Assembly: GCF_000145035.1 (NCBI RefSeq)
Contig: NC_014387.1
Location: forward strand, 752,276 to 816,275
Reading direction: 5' to 3'
DNA from: Butyrivibrio proteoclasticus B316
GTDB lineage: Bacteria > Bacillota > Clostridia > Lachnospirales > Lachnospiraceae
Length of the DNA stretch: 64,000 nt
The translations under genes were made by a program, and so were the position numbers. Positions 35,503-43,417 of this stretch are shown piece after piece; position 1 is the first letter of the stretch, and every line of letters begins with the position of its first letter. The notes beneath the pieces are model-generated. The model saw only the letters and a program-made list of their open reading frames with translations, had not been told where the DNA came from and ran no database searches.

Positions 35503-35628
35503 GTTGCCACCAGCCGCATACAGTAGTCCTGAGCTTTCTACCGTACGCAGCAGGTAAACAGCAACTCGCCTTACAAATGCCCAAAACAAGGCACTTAAGG
35601 CAATGAAAAAGTTCTCAAAGAGATAATC
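35503..35628. repeat. Right-end repeat R1 with attR core
   Basis: 126 bp, co-linear with R2 (38612-38737) and R3 (41813-41938). Shared blocks are TTGCCAC, CAGTA-CCTGAGCTTTCT, the arm pair GTACGCAGC/GTAAACAGC (35543, 35554) and the core at the very end. The core here is identical over 19 bp to the rpsI end. It marks the outer boundary of island 1. Confidence 0.85.
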
Positions 35629-35674
35629 GTTTTACAACGTATTACGTCTTTGGACAATCATATACGACTTATTG

Positions 35675-35705
35675 CACCTCAGGACAACAGTTCTGGGGTG
35701 TTTTT
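35675..35705 (+). terminator. rpsI-like terminator after the R1 core
   Basis: CACCTCAG (35675-35682) and CTGGGGTG (35693-35700) followed by TTTTT. Same layout and stem core as the terminator after rpsI, as expected if each integration brings or keeps a terminator next to the rebuilt rpsI end. Confidence 0.75.
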
Positions 35706-35728
35706 GTTGTGTAGCATCTTTTAATAAA

Positions 35729-36437
35729 CCCCCTGCTATGCAGGGGGATAACAGCTGCTTTAGCTTACAGTAGAAAACCTCCCGTGCTAGAATTACTTAC
35801 GGTTCGCCAACCAAAGTAAAGCACAGGAGGTAGTCCAAAATGGACATGAATAGTTTATCACACACTAAATGGGAGTGTAAGTACCACATAGTATTTGCAC
35901 CTAAGTTCAGGAGAAAGGTTGCATATGGTCAGATCAAGCAGGATATTGCAAATATTCTCAGTACATTATGCAAGAGGAAAGGCGTGGAGATCATAGAGGC
36001 AGAGGTTTGCCCGGATCATATACATATGCTGGTAAGGATCCCACCGAGCATGAGTGTATCAAGTTTCGTAGGGTACTTAAAGGGAAAGAGCACGCTTATG
36101 ATATTCGAAAGGCATGCGAACCTCAAGTACAAATACGGTAACAGGCATTTCTGGTGTAGAGGATACTATGTCGATACAGTAGGCAAAAATGCAAAGAAAA
36201 TAGAGGAGTACATAAAGAATCAGTTAAAAGAGGATTTAGAGTACGACCAAATGACACTAAAAGAGTATATCGACCCGTTCACGGGTGAGCCGGTAAAGCA
36301 AAACAAATAAGATGAGCCCAGGGGGCTCTGTAGAAAAATGATGTTGCGGCTGGCAAACCATTCGGCGAGTCTTTAGACTCAGTGCCGGCAACAGGCCCTT
36401 ATAGGGCCAGAACAAACCACCGGCTAAGCCGGTGGTT
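35729..36437 (+). mobile_element. IS200/IS605-type insertion sequence, tnpA only
   Basis: Left hairpin CCCCCTGC-TAT-GCAGGGGG (35729-35747) and right hairpin AACCACCGGC-TAA-GCCGGTGGTT (36415-36437) flank tnpA. Further hairpins lie between tnpA and the right end (GAGTCT-TTA-GACTC-like near 36367-36380, GGCCCTTATAGGGCC near 36394-36408). There is no tnpB. Exact ends and target tetranucleotide are not determined. Confidence 0.75.
35840..36310 (+). CDS. tnpA: IS200-type Y1 transposase
   Basis: 156 residues. HUH motif in CPDHIHMLV and the nucleophilic Tyr in KIEEYIKNQLKED. It moves single-stranded element DNA using the terminal hairpins. AGGAGGT lies eight bases before the ATG at 35840; an ATG at 35846 is also possible. 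The frame is intact. Confidence 0.9.
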   Translation: MDMNSLSHTKWECKYHIVFAPKFRRKVAYGQIKQDIANILSTLCKRKGVEIIEAEVCPDHIHMLVRIPPSMSVSSFVGYLKGKSTLMIFERHANLKYKYGNRHFWCRGYYVDTVGKNAKKIEEYIKNQLKEDLEYDQMTLKEYIDPFTGEPVKQNK

Positions 36438-36473
36438 CTGATTATGTCCTCATGTTGTTAAGTAGTTGGCTAG

Positions 36474-36538
36474 TAAAGCGCAATAATGATATTACGGTTT
36501 GCGCTTTAGGATTGAAATTAAAGCGCAACAATGATATT
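36474..36538. promoter_or_regulatory. Repeated 10-mer upstream of the AlbA_2 gene
   Basis: TAAAGCGCAA occurs at 36474-36483 and 36519-36528, each followed by T/CAATGATATT-like sequence, and inverted (TTGCGCTTTA) at 36499-36508. The gene starts at 36566. Three sites in one promoter suggest an operator. The same 10-mer recurs five times inside the gene. Confidence 0.65.
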
Positions 36539-36565
36539 GTTAAATAAAAAACTAAGGACGAGGCT

Positions 36566-37960
36566 ATGCGAGATATAGACAAAATAATTGAAGATGACGA
36601 AAATCAGGTGGTTGAATGGAAAGAGTCATGGCAGGATAAGTATCTAGAGTGGATCTGTGGCTATGCCAATGCCCAGGGTGGGACTCTCTACATAGGAGTT
36701 GATGATAATGGCAACGTTATTGGATTAGATTCAAAGGTACAAAAGAAGCTATTAGAGGATATTCCAAATAAAATTACTGCAGCATTTGGAATAACTTGTG
36801 ATGTGAATCTCAAGTCAAAAGATAAAAAGAAGTATATTCAGGTTGAGGTAAAAAAATCGCGATTACCTTTAAATCTCCACGGAAGATATTATTACCGTAC
36901 TGGAAGTGTAAAGAAGGAGATTACTGGATTTGAACTAACTGAATTCATTATAAAAAGCACAGGAACGTCATATGATGCTATGGTTTCAGACATAACTCGT
37001 GATAAGCTGACGTTTGAAGCGTTCAAAAAAAGATATCTTGATGTACTGTCTGGTAATCACGATTTTGAAGAAGATCTTATTAGCTTTAGATTAATGCAAG
37101 AAGACGGACAAATGACAAACGCAGGTGTTTTGTTTGCTGATCAATGGAATATTCATCATTCAAGAATGTTTTGTACAAGATGGAATGGTTTGGATAAAGC
37201 GGGTTCTGTCCAAGATGCTCTGGATGATCTGGAAATCACTGGTAGTTTATTATCACTCTTTGATAATGCAATGGATTTTGTTAGAAAAAACTCAAAAAAA
37301 GGATGGAGAAAAGACAAAGATAAAAGAGTAGAATTGCCGGATTATCCAGAACGTGCAGTAGAAGAAGGATTAGTCAATGCACTCATTCATAGAAGTTATT
37401 TGCAAACAGGAGCTCATAGCCAGATTGATATTTATGATGATCGAATGGTTATTACTAATCCAGGGGGAATGTATGATGGTTCTGAGGTTCAATTACTAGA
37501 TTTGAGACATGTCCCTTCTAAGCTTAGAAATCCAATACTGGCCGATGTTTTTGGACGCTTACGTTTGATGGAGAGAAGAGGCAGTGGATTCAAGAAGATA
37601 CTTGATGCCTATGAATCTGAAGAAAGATATACAGATAGTTTAAAGCCAGAGTTTTATACTGATGGTTATAATTTCTTTCTTACTCTATGGAACTTGAATT
37701 ATGCTTATGATAAAGCGCAAAATAAAGCGCAAATTAAAGCGCAAATTAAAGCGCAAATTAAAGCGCAAAGAGGTACTTTATCTGATAGAGATTATATATT
37801 GCTCCTGATTAAGGAGAATCCAACCATAACACAAGAAGAATTGGCAAATATTATGGGGAAGTCACGAAGATCAGTACAGATGCTGATGAAGCAGCTGATA
37901 GAGGATGATGCTATTGAAAGACTTGGATCTAAGAAACAGGGAACATGGATTTTAAAATGA
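36566..37960 (+). CDS. AlbA_2/HATPase-type DNA-binding regulator
   Basis: 464 residues. The N-terminal AlbA_2 (Schlafen-type) domain covers about 10-130 (VVEWKES, GYANAQGGTLYIGVDD). A GHKL-type ATP-binding segment lies at about 250-380 (EEGLVNALIHRSY, ITNPGGM, RRGSGFKKI). A linker of five KAQ units at 382-401 leads to a winged helix (TITQEELANIMGKSRRSV). Proteins of this plan are usually called putative transcriptional regulators; the target is unknown. GGACGAGG precedes the ATG. Confidence 0.8.
   Translation: MRDIDKIIEDDENQVVEWKESWQDKYLEWICGYANAQGGTLYIGVDDNGNVIGLDSKVQKKLLEDIPNKITAAFGITCDVNLKSKDKKKYIQVEVKKSRLPLNLHGRYYYRTGSVKKEITGFELTEFIIKSTGTSYDAMVSDITRDKLTFEAFKKRYLDVLSGNHDFEEDLISFRLMQEDGQMTNAGVLFADQWNIHHSRMFCTRWNGLDKAGSVQDALDDLEITGSLLSLFDNAMDFVRKNSKKGWRKDKDKRVELPDYPERAVEEGLVNALIHRSYLQTGAHSQIDIYDDRMVITNPGGMYDGSEVQLLDLRHVPSKLRNPILADVFGRLRLMERRGSGFKKILDAYESEERYTDSLKPEFYTDGYNFFLTLWNLNYAYDKAQNKAQIKAQIKAQIKAQRGTLSDRDYILLLIKENPTITQEELANIMGKSRRSVQMLMKQLIEDDAIERLGSKKQGTWILK
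37711..37768 (+). repeat. 12-bp tandem repeat inside the AlbA_2 gene
   Basis: Five copies of TAAAGCGCAA starting at 37711, 37723, 37735, 37747 and 37759, an exact 12-bp period, encoding a run of KAQN/KAQI units. The spacing lets all five sites sit on nearly the same DNA face. The motif equals the three promoter copies of the same gene. Confidence 0.9.
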
Positions 37961-37987
37961 TAAATACTATGAAATGAGGAGTGGCAT

Positions 37988-38485
37988 ATGCGAACAATAG
38001 ACATAATTAATATAATTGCAATAATAGTTTCCCCGGTTGTTGCAGTAGTTGTTGGCCAGATTTTACAAGACAGGAGAAAGAAGCGCTCTGATAAGATGGA
38101 GATTTTTAAAACACTAATGATAAGTAGAGGTTTGGGCTGGTCTACAGAAAGTGTTAAGGCATTGAACATTATTGAGGTTGTTTTTAGTGATGATCAATCT
38201 GTATTAAATCAGTGGAAGATTTATTATGATAGATTGTGTGTAGAGAATCCAAATGAAATGGAGCTTTCAAAGATTAAAACGGAAGGGGATAAACTCCTTG
38301 ATGTTATGGCGAAATCATTGGGATATAAAGAAAAAGTCACCTGGGAGACTATACAGAAACCATATATTCCCAAAGGGCTATCGGATAATATTATTCAACA
38401 GCAGCAATACCAAAGTGCACAGTTAGATATAATGAACGCTGCTAGTATATATTTTCAGCAGATGAAAAATGAAAGTCAAAAATAG
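37988..38485 (+). CDS. Small membrane-anchored protein, DUF6680-like
   Basis: 165 residues. One N-terminal membrane segment (residues 5-26, IINIIAIIVSPVVAVVVGQ), then a basic stretch and a soluble helical domain (MEIFKTLMISRG, ALNIIEVVF). It resembles proteins I recall as DUF6680. It is 27 nt after the AlbA_2 gene with GGAG upstream, so probably co-transcribed. The same pair often lies in accessory regions; function unknown. Confidence 0.55.
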   Translation: MRTIDIINIIAIIVSPVVAVVVGQILQDRRKKRSDKMEIFKTLMISRGLGWSTESVKALNIIEVVFSDDQSVLNQWKIYYDRLCVENPNEMELSKIKTEGDKLLDVMAKSLGYKEKVTWETIQKPYIPKGLSDNIIQQQQYQSAQLDIMNAASIYFQQMKNESQK

Positions 38486-38756
38486 GAGAGGACAAAATGA
38501 GATTGAGGTATTGTGGTATAAAGTGAAAATATTTAACTATGTAAATTTCAGAAATTAGTTCTTGTGAACAGATAATTATGACAACGTACGGTGTATTTAG
38601 AAGGTAGATTTGTTGCCACTAGTTGTGCACAGTAGCCCTGAGCTTTCTACCGTACGCAGCAGGTAAACAGCAACTTGATGAAGAAATGCCTAAAATACGG
38701 CATTTTCACTTCATTGATCGTTCTCAAAGAGATGATCATCTGCTATTGCAGATTTC
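38486..38756. other. Region from the DUF6680-like gene to the IS
   Basis: About 270 bp. The first 125 bp shows nothing recognisable. The rest is right-end repeat R2 with its core and the small hairpin ATCTGC-TATT-GCAGAT (38739-38754), where the IS1182-like element begins. Confidence 0.5.
38612..38737. repeat. Right-end repeat R2 with attachment core
   Basis: 126 bp, aligned end to end with R1 and R3. Arm pair GTACGCAGC (38652) and GTAAACAGC (38663). The core GTTCTCAAAGAGATGATC differs from the rpsI version by one base. The region after it (ATCATCTGCTATTGCAGATTTC) is nearly identical to that after R3. Confidence 0.85.
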
Positions 38757-38799
38757 AAAAGGGGCTGTCGCACTAATTTAGTGTGACAGCCTTTTTAAC

Positions 38800-38993
38800 G
38801 CCCAGCCCCTCAGGCATCCGCACAGAAATGATTGTTTTCGTCTGCGGTGTGATTTTCTAAAACTCATTAAGCATCAACTGCCTCATTTCGACGTTGCTCA
38901 GAGAAATCGGCATTTGATGCTTTCTTCGTTTTGAAAATCATCATCCTCGTCCGAGAACTGCACATTTCCATGCAGATGTCTGAGGGGCTGGGC
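38800..38993 (+). repeat. Long foldback inside the IS left region
   Basis: GCCCAGCCCCTCAG (38800-38813) pairs with CTGAGGGGCTGGGC (38980-38993), with inner pairing ATTTTC...AAAAC with GTTTT-GAAAAT and AAGCATCAA with TTTGATGCTT. The whole 194 nt folds on itself and has no ORF with a ribosome binding site. A further hairpin, AACCAG...CTGGTT (39023-39049), lies right before the transposase start. Confidence 0.7.
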
Positions 38994-39059
38994 TGCTAGT
39001 AAATATCTTCACATAAAGCAAAAACCAGACTTCGAAAAGCCTGGTTTTTACTGTAAAAT

Positions 39060-40694
39060 ATGTTTATGCGACTAAACAAAATCTTACAAGGAGATTATAC
39101 AGTTTCTTCCTTGCATCATCAAATCAAACTTCCGCTCGACATAGAAATTTCTATCCCATCCGATGATCCGGTGCGCCTGTTAAGTGCATTTGTGGAGGAA
39201 ATGAATCTTTCTGATCTGTATAAAACTTATGACAGAATCAGAAAAGGCCAGGCTTCACCGCGTCAGATGCTTAAGATTGTTATCTATGCAGCAATGAACA
39301 GAATCTATTCAAGTCGTGATATTGAGTCCGCCTGCAAAAGAGACATCAATTTCATGTACCTTCTGGATGGAGCACCTGCTCCAGACCATTCCACAATAGC
39401 AAGATTTATATCAATGCATCTTTCACAATGCGCTAAGCAGATCATAGCACAGGTAGGGACCATACTGCTCGAACTGGGAGAAATATCAGGCGAAAACATC
39501 TTTATCGATGGAACAAAGATAGAGTCAGTAGCCAACAAGTATACCTTTGTATGGAAAAAAGCTGTGTCCAAAAACATGATAAAGCTCACTGAAAAGATAT
39601 GTGTTTTCTGCGCCGGATGTGAAGAACTTTATGGAATAAAAGTAGTCTATAACGATCAGATATCATTACATACCCTTAAGCGTCTTAGAAAGAAACTGTA
39701 CAAGCTCAAGGAGGATGAAGGTATTGAATTCGTTCATGGAATTGGCAAAAGGAAAACTCAGTTGCAACGTTCGTTGGAAGCTCTTGAAGAATACATAGAA
39801 AAACTCAAAGAATACAACCATAAGCTTTATGTATGCGGCACCAGAAATAGTTATTCAAAGACTGATACCGACGCAACATTCATGAGAATGAAGGAAGATG
39901 CCATGCTCAATGGCCAGCTTAAGCCAGCATACAATCTGCAGCATGGCGTGGATTCAGAGTATGTCACATGGCTGGATGTCTTTCCGGCTCCAACAGATAC
40001 CATTACATTGATACCATTTCTGAAAGACATGGAGTCACATCTTACATTCAAGTATAAAAACATCGTTGCTGATGCAGGATACGAAAGCGAAGAAAACTAC
40101 ATATTCATCGAGTCCAACGAGCAGGCCGCGTACATCAAGCCTCAAAACTACGAACTTTCAAAAACAAGGAAGTTCAGGAATGACATAAGCAGGCGTGAAA
40201 ACATGGACTATGATCCTGAGTCAGACTGCTACACATGCAGAAATGGTCAACAGCTCCCTGCAGTATCCAAAAGAACACAAAAATCAGCAACCGGATATCA
40301 GCGTGAAGTTACGATATATGAATGCAGTAGTTGCAATAACTGCCCCTACAAGAAAGATTGCATTAAAGGGAATAACTGTAAGACCGCATTTGAAGATAGA
40401 AATAAAAAGCTTTCTGTCTCAAGAAAAATGGAAGAAAAACGAGCAGAATGTCTTGAACGGATAACCAGTGATTACGGAACACAGCTGAGGATGAACCGAA
40501 GCATCCAGGCAGAAGGATCCTTCGCAAATGTGAAAGAAGACATGAACTTCAGAAGATATCTGTACCGTGGAAAAGAAAATGTTCTTACACAGAGCATACT
40601 TTTGGCAATCGGCTATGACATAAATAAGCTGCATCATAAAATTGCTGATGAGCGAACAGGAACGCATCTGTTTGAATTAAAAAAGGTTTCATAA
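39060..40694 (+). CDS. IS1182-family transposase
   Basis: 544 residues. N-terminal domain with LSAFVEEMNLSDLYKTY and SSRDIESACKRDINF, then the DDE core (IFIDGTKIESVANKY; IVADAGYESEENY; RSIQAEGSFANVKEDM) and a cysteine-rich insert near 410-440. The frame is open throughout. No ribosome binding site is seen before the ATG; it may use the hairpin-rich leader or the ATG at 39066. Confidence 0.88.
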   Translation: MFMRLNKILQGDYTVSSLHHQIKLPLDIEISIPSDDPVRLLSAFVEEMNLSDLYKTYDRIRKGQASPRQMLKIVIYAAMNRIYSSRDIESACKRDINFMYLLDGAPAPDHSTIARFISMHLSQCAKQIIAQVGTILLELGEISGENIFIDGTKIESVANKYTFVWKKAVSKNMIKLTEKICVFCAGCEELYGIKVVYNDQISLHTLKRLRKKLYKLKEDEGIEFVHGIGKRKTQLQRSLEALEEYIEKLKEYNHKLYVCGTRNSYSKTDTDATFMRMKEDAMLNGQLKPAYNLQHGVDSEYVTWLDVFPAPTDTITLIPFLKDMESHLTFKYKNIVADAGYESEENYIFIESNEQAAYIKPQNYELSKTRKFRNDISRRENMDYDPESDCYTCRNGQQLPAVSKRTQKSATGYQREVTIYECSSCNNCPYKKDCIKGNNCKTAFEDRNKKLSVSRKMEEKRAECLERITSDYGTQLRMNRSIQAEGSFANVKEDMNFRRYLYRGKENVLTQSILLAIGYDINKLHHKIADERTGTHLFELKKVS

Positions 40695-40991
40695 TTTTTG
40701 AAACTTCAAAGCAGAAAAGGCAACAATGCACCGATTAGCACATCGGCTTATTAAAGTACTCTATTTTTGACAGCAGGAAAGATACCGACTTCTCAAATCC
40801 ACTATTTAAGGCATAAAAATGGGGCCTCGCCCAGATGATTTTATCATCTAGAGCGACAGCCCCTTTTTTGGCGCCCGAAAGTGGACCAGGGGGACGGGGT
40901 TAGTGGACCATTTTTACTCATTTTATCAAGAATAATTCTATATGCCTTTGTATAATATGATTACGATATCGTAGTAGAAAGGACCTTGAGC
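40695..40991. other. IS right end and promoter region of the AraC gene
   Basis: Contains the IS right terminal hairpin (40831-40867), two copies of AGTGGACCA (near 40880 and 40903), TATAAT at 40951-40956 without a good -35, and the perfect palindrome TACGATATCGTA (40962-40973) just downstream, a possible operator of the following gene. Confidence 0.45.
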
Positions 40992-41813
40992 ATGGAAAAT
41001 TTTCAGCTGCTTATAGAAGCAATGGAATATATCGAAGATAATCTCACTGAGCCTATAAAAACAGAGAACATTGCTGATAAGCTGCATTGCTCGAAATCCA
41101 CTATTGAAAAGCTTTTCAGGTACATTAACAATATCAGTATCAGGGATTATATAATTCGAAGGCGTATGAGTAAGGTTTCGAGAGAAATTGTAAGTAATCC
41201 GGAAAAGTCTCTGCTCGATATAGCTGTGGAATATGGCTATGGCAGTAATGAAGCTTTTTCAAGAGCCTTTTGCAGCGTGTGGCAGGTATCGCCTTCGGAG
41301 TTTAGAAAGAATCCCTCTAAATTTGAGTTGTTTCCCGGATATAGAATTGACCAGGAGCTAATGGAGGAAAAGACGATGGATGACAGGAAGAAGATTGATA
41401 TAAGTGAGCTATATGACTGCATTAGAGAAAGAAAAGGCTGCTATCTGGTGCTTGGTGATATCAAGAGCCTTATTCCTATAAATGAGATTTCTCATAAGGC
41501 AGGCGATTTGGCGATAATAACTGCTATGAAACGCATGGAACAGGCTGCAGGCGCTGAGGATATAGTTTTTCGCATTGGCGGAGATGAATTTGTTATTCTT
41601 ACAAATTCTAAAGAAGAAAATTATTCGAATAGTATATGTGAAGAAATTATAAGTCATAATGATGAGCCTATATTCTGGGAGAAAAAAGAAATCCCACTCT
41701 CACTGTATGTTAAAGTAATATGTTATGAGGGCAGAACAGCTCTGAGATATTCTGAATTTTTTACCATGCTTCAAAATGAGCTAAGTGAAGAATACAAAAG
41801 GCAGTATTTTTGA
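40992..41813 (+). CDS. AraC-type HTH fused to a GGDEF domain
   Basis: 273 residues from the ATG at 40992, with AAAGGA upstream (a TTG at 40986 would add two). Residues 5-105 are an AraC DNA-binding domain (IADKLHCSKSTIEKLF; GYGSNEAFSRAF; QVSPSEFRKNP). Residues 145-270 are GGDEF-like with an intact FRIGGDEFVIL loop and a shortened upstream part (LGDIKSLIPINEISHKAGD). It may make c-di-GMP or only bind GTP; the missing Asp of the usual D.D.FK metal site argues for weak or no activity. It ends at the first base of R3. Confidence 0.7.
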   Translation: MENFQLLIEAMEYIEDNLTEPIKTENIADKLHCSKSTIEKLFRYINNISIRDYIIRRRMSKVSREIVSNPEKSLLDIAVEYGYGSNEAFSRAFCSVWQVSPSEFRKNPSKFELFPGYRIDQELMEEKTMDDRKKIDISELYDCIRERKGCYLVLGDIKSLIPINEISHKAGDLAIITAMKRMEQAAGAEDIVFRIGGDEFVILTNSKEENYSNSICEEIISHNDEPIFWEKKEIPLSLYVKVICYEGRTALRYSEFFTMLQNELSEEYKRQYF

Positions 41814-41938
41814 TTGCCACCAGCCTTGCACAGTAACCCTGAGCTTTCTTGCGTACGCAGCAGGTAAACAGCAACTTGAAGGAGAAATGCCTAAAATACG
41901 GATCTTTCACTTCATTAATAGTTCTCAAAGAGATGATC
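41813..41938. repeat. Right-end repeat R3, outermost attachment core
   Basis: 126 bp, the last of the three repeats. Arm pair GTACGCAGC (41853) and GTAAACAGC (41864). The core GTTCTCAAAGAGATGATC at 41921-41938 is followed by the same ATCTGCTGTTGCAGAT hairpin as R2. DNA beyond it is probably the original chromosome or an older insertion. Confidence 0.85.
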
Positions 41939-42142
41939 ATCTGCTGTTGCAGATTTCAGAAACCCACAACCAAAATGTTGTGGGTTTTTTGTACATGAAG
42001 GAGCGAAGTGAACCTGAGGGACGGGGGAGTGTGTCATTTTGTGGTTGAGCCAGCCTCAACTATTACGCCATTGGATTTGCGCCAGTTCATGGTATCATCA
42101 TAATAGAACGTTCTGAAATCTAAAAATGAGAGGAATACTACC
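41939..42142. other. Region between R3 and the HTH-TPR gene
   Basis: Besides the terminator it contains GAGGGACGGGGGAGTG and similar G-rich text (42014-42035) of the kind found at ends of small transposons, and TATCAT/CATAAT boxes near 42093-42105 that may be the promoter of the next gene. No gene is seen. Confidence 0.4.
41961..41990 (+). terminator. Terminator beyond R3
   Basis: AACCCACAAC (41961-41970) and GTTGTGGGTT (41977-41986) form a 10-bp stem with a 6-nt loop and a T run. It takes the same place after the core as the rpsI-type terminators. Confidence 0.85.
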
Positions 42143-42775
42143 ATGAACTATTTACCTGCAAATCTCAAAAAATATAGAATACAAAAAGACTTAACCCAGG
42201 AGGATGTTGCGGAATTCCTTGGTATAACAGCTCAGAGCGTTTCTAAATGGGAGAGAGGTGAGAGTTATCCTGATATAACGCTATTACCTGCTCTTGCCAA
42301 TATATTTGAAACTAGCGTTGATCTGCTTCTTGGTATGGATACAATCCGGGCTGAGCAGACTCGCTTGGACATCCATAAGAAGGCCATCAGTTTTCAGAGA
42401 AGTGGTAATTATGATATGGCGGAAAAGACATATCGAGAAGCACTTCTGATATATCCAAATAAACCGGGAATGATATTAGGACTTGCAAGTACATTGGCAT
42501 TAAAAGGAGAGACGGAAGAAGCTATAGAGCTTATGGAAAGAGGATTACCTATTTCAATAAATGAGAAACAAAAGGCGACCATGAGGGCTACACTATGCTT
42601 CCTCTATCTGAAATCAGGAAGAGAAGATAAGGCAAATAAGCTTGCATCACAGCTACCTCATATGCGAGAGAGTAGAGAGGTTATTCAGCCACTTATACAG
42701 CAAGGGCTAAGAAATTCTGAAATTGATGAAAATATTAAGAATATTGTTTTAGGTGATGGTGAAGGCATTTGGTAA
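42143..42775 (+). CDS. XRE regulator with TPR-like C-terminus
   Basis: 210 residues. HTH at residues 5-60 (LTQEDVAEFLGITAQSVSKWERGE), linked to helical repeats of TPR type (AEKTYREALLIYPNKPGMILGLA; EEAIELMERGLPI). Such proteins often sense peptides or act as metabolic regulators in Firmicutes. It stands alone ahead of a degraded acetyltransferase gene. Confidence 0.75.
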   Translation: MNYLPANLKKYRIQKDLTQEDVAEFLGITAQSVSKWERGESYPDITLLPALANIFETSVDLLLGMDTIRAEQTRLDIHKKAISFQRSGNYDMAEKTYREALLIYPNKPGMILGLASTLALKGETEEAIELMERGLPISINEKQKATMRATLCFLYLKSGREDKANKLASQLPHMRESREVIQPLIQQGLRNSEIDENIKNIVLGDGEGIW

Positions 42776-42807
42776 TATAGATAAAGATAATAGGGAGATG
42801 AGAGTAA

Positions 42808-43316
42808 TTGCTTATTAGAAACGGCCACGAAGCGGATATTTGCGAAATATTACAGATGATAAAAGATTCCTACACACCATATGATGACTTAATCTGCGAT
42901 ATCAGTATTCCGACATATACCCGTGAAGAAATACACTCCTTGCTGAATGAGCCGCAGAGCGATGTCTGGGTTGTAGAAGATAACGGAAATATAGTCGGTA
43001 TGGCTGCTGGGACAGAATTTGGTCCATGTGCATATCATCTGAAAATGTTGTTTGTTTTAGGAAAAAGCCAATATCAGGGTATCGGAAGAGAACTCCTGAA
43101 GAAAGAGCACGAGAAAGACGCTTTTCTTTACTTACAGTAAACTACCTTGAATGGGCAGAATGGAGTGGGCGGTTCTATAAAAAACACGGATACAAAGAAT
43201 ATGTCCAAGATGATGAAGAAACATGTCCTGATTTAAAATCGCAGGTAGCTTTTCTTAAGAAAATTGGAAGGTTGAATAATGGGGACAAGCATCTCGTTTG
43301 GAAGACGATATTCTGA
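42808..43316 (+). pseudogene. GNAT acetyltransferase broken by a frameshift
   Basis: The first frame (from TTG at 42808, GGGAG ten bases upstream) runs through the acetyl-CoA loop (KSQYQGIGRELLKK) and stops at 43140. The rest (ERARERRFSLLTVNYLEWAEW...) continues in another frame from about 43105 to 43316. One missing base near 43100-43115 explains it. The intact protein would be about 170 residues. Confidence 0.75.
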
Positions 43317-43417
43317 AGGATGTTTTTCTCAACTTTTATTATAAACAAAGTTGAGATTGTTATATGAAGGGGATAGATGTTATCATCAATAGGATGATAT
43401 TTGAAAGGAGAAGGTGT

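Larger units (their letters stand above)
25801..35628. mobile_element. Island 1: integrative mobilizable element in rpsI
   Basis: About 9.8 kb bounded by identical 19-bp cores. Order from the left: integrase arm sites, frameshifted integrase, XRE repressor, Xis-like protein, RepA-type ATPase, a small gene split by an insertion sequence, oriT, Mob relaxase, then an HxlR/RiPP/oxidoreductase cargo next to the right end. It has no type IV secretion genes, so it would need a helper element to transfer. The integrase frameshift suggests it is now fixed in place. Confidence 0.8.
35462..35839. other. Junction region between islands 1 and 2
   Basis: About 380 bp without a gene. It holds the right-end repeat with its core (35503-35628), an rpsI-like terminator (35675-35705) and the left hairpin of an IS200/IS605-type element (35729-35747). 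Listed separately below. Confidence 0.6.
35629..38737. mobile_element. Island 2 between stacked attachment sites
   Basis: About 3.1 kb between cores R1 and R2. It carries an IS200/IS605 element, an ATP-binding regulator and a small membrane protein. It has the shared right end but no integrase and no left arm sites, so it looks like a remnant or a passenger of an earlier insertion at the same site. Confidence 0.65.
38757..40867 (+). mobile_element. IS1182-like insertion sequence
   Basis: 2.1 kb with 15-bp perfect terminal inverted repeats, AAAAGGGGCTGTCGC (38757-38771) and GCGACAGCCCCTTTT (40853-40867). Both ends extend into terminator-like hairpins (left arm GGCTGTCGCACTAA with TTAGTGTGACAGCC; right arm GATGAT with ATCATC), which would shield the transposase from outside transcription. 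It sits 19 bp after the R2 core. Confidence 0.8.
38738..41938. mobile_element. Island 3 between stacked attachment sites
   Basis: About 3.2 kb between cores R2 and R3, made of an IS1182-like element and an AraC-GGDEF gene that ends exactly at R3. Like island 2 it lacks an integrase and left arm sites. Confidence 0.65.

Noticed and set aside
37711..37768. CRISPR-like array
   Set aside because: The 12-bp repeats are coding and in frame, with no spacers.
42014..42035. G-rich transposon-end-like text
   Set aside because: Too short to assign to an element; no partner end or transposase found nearby.
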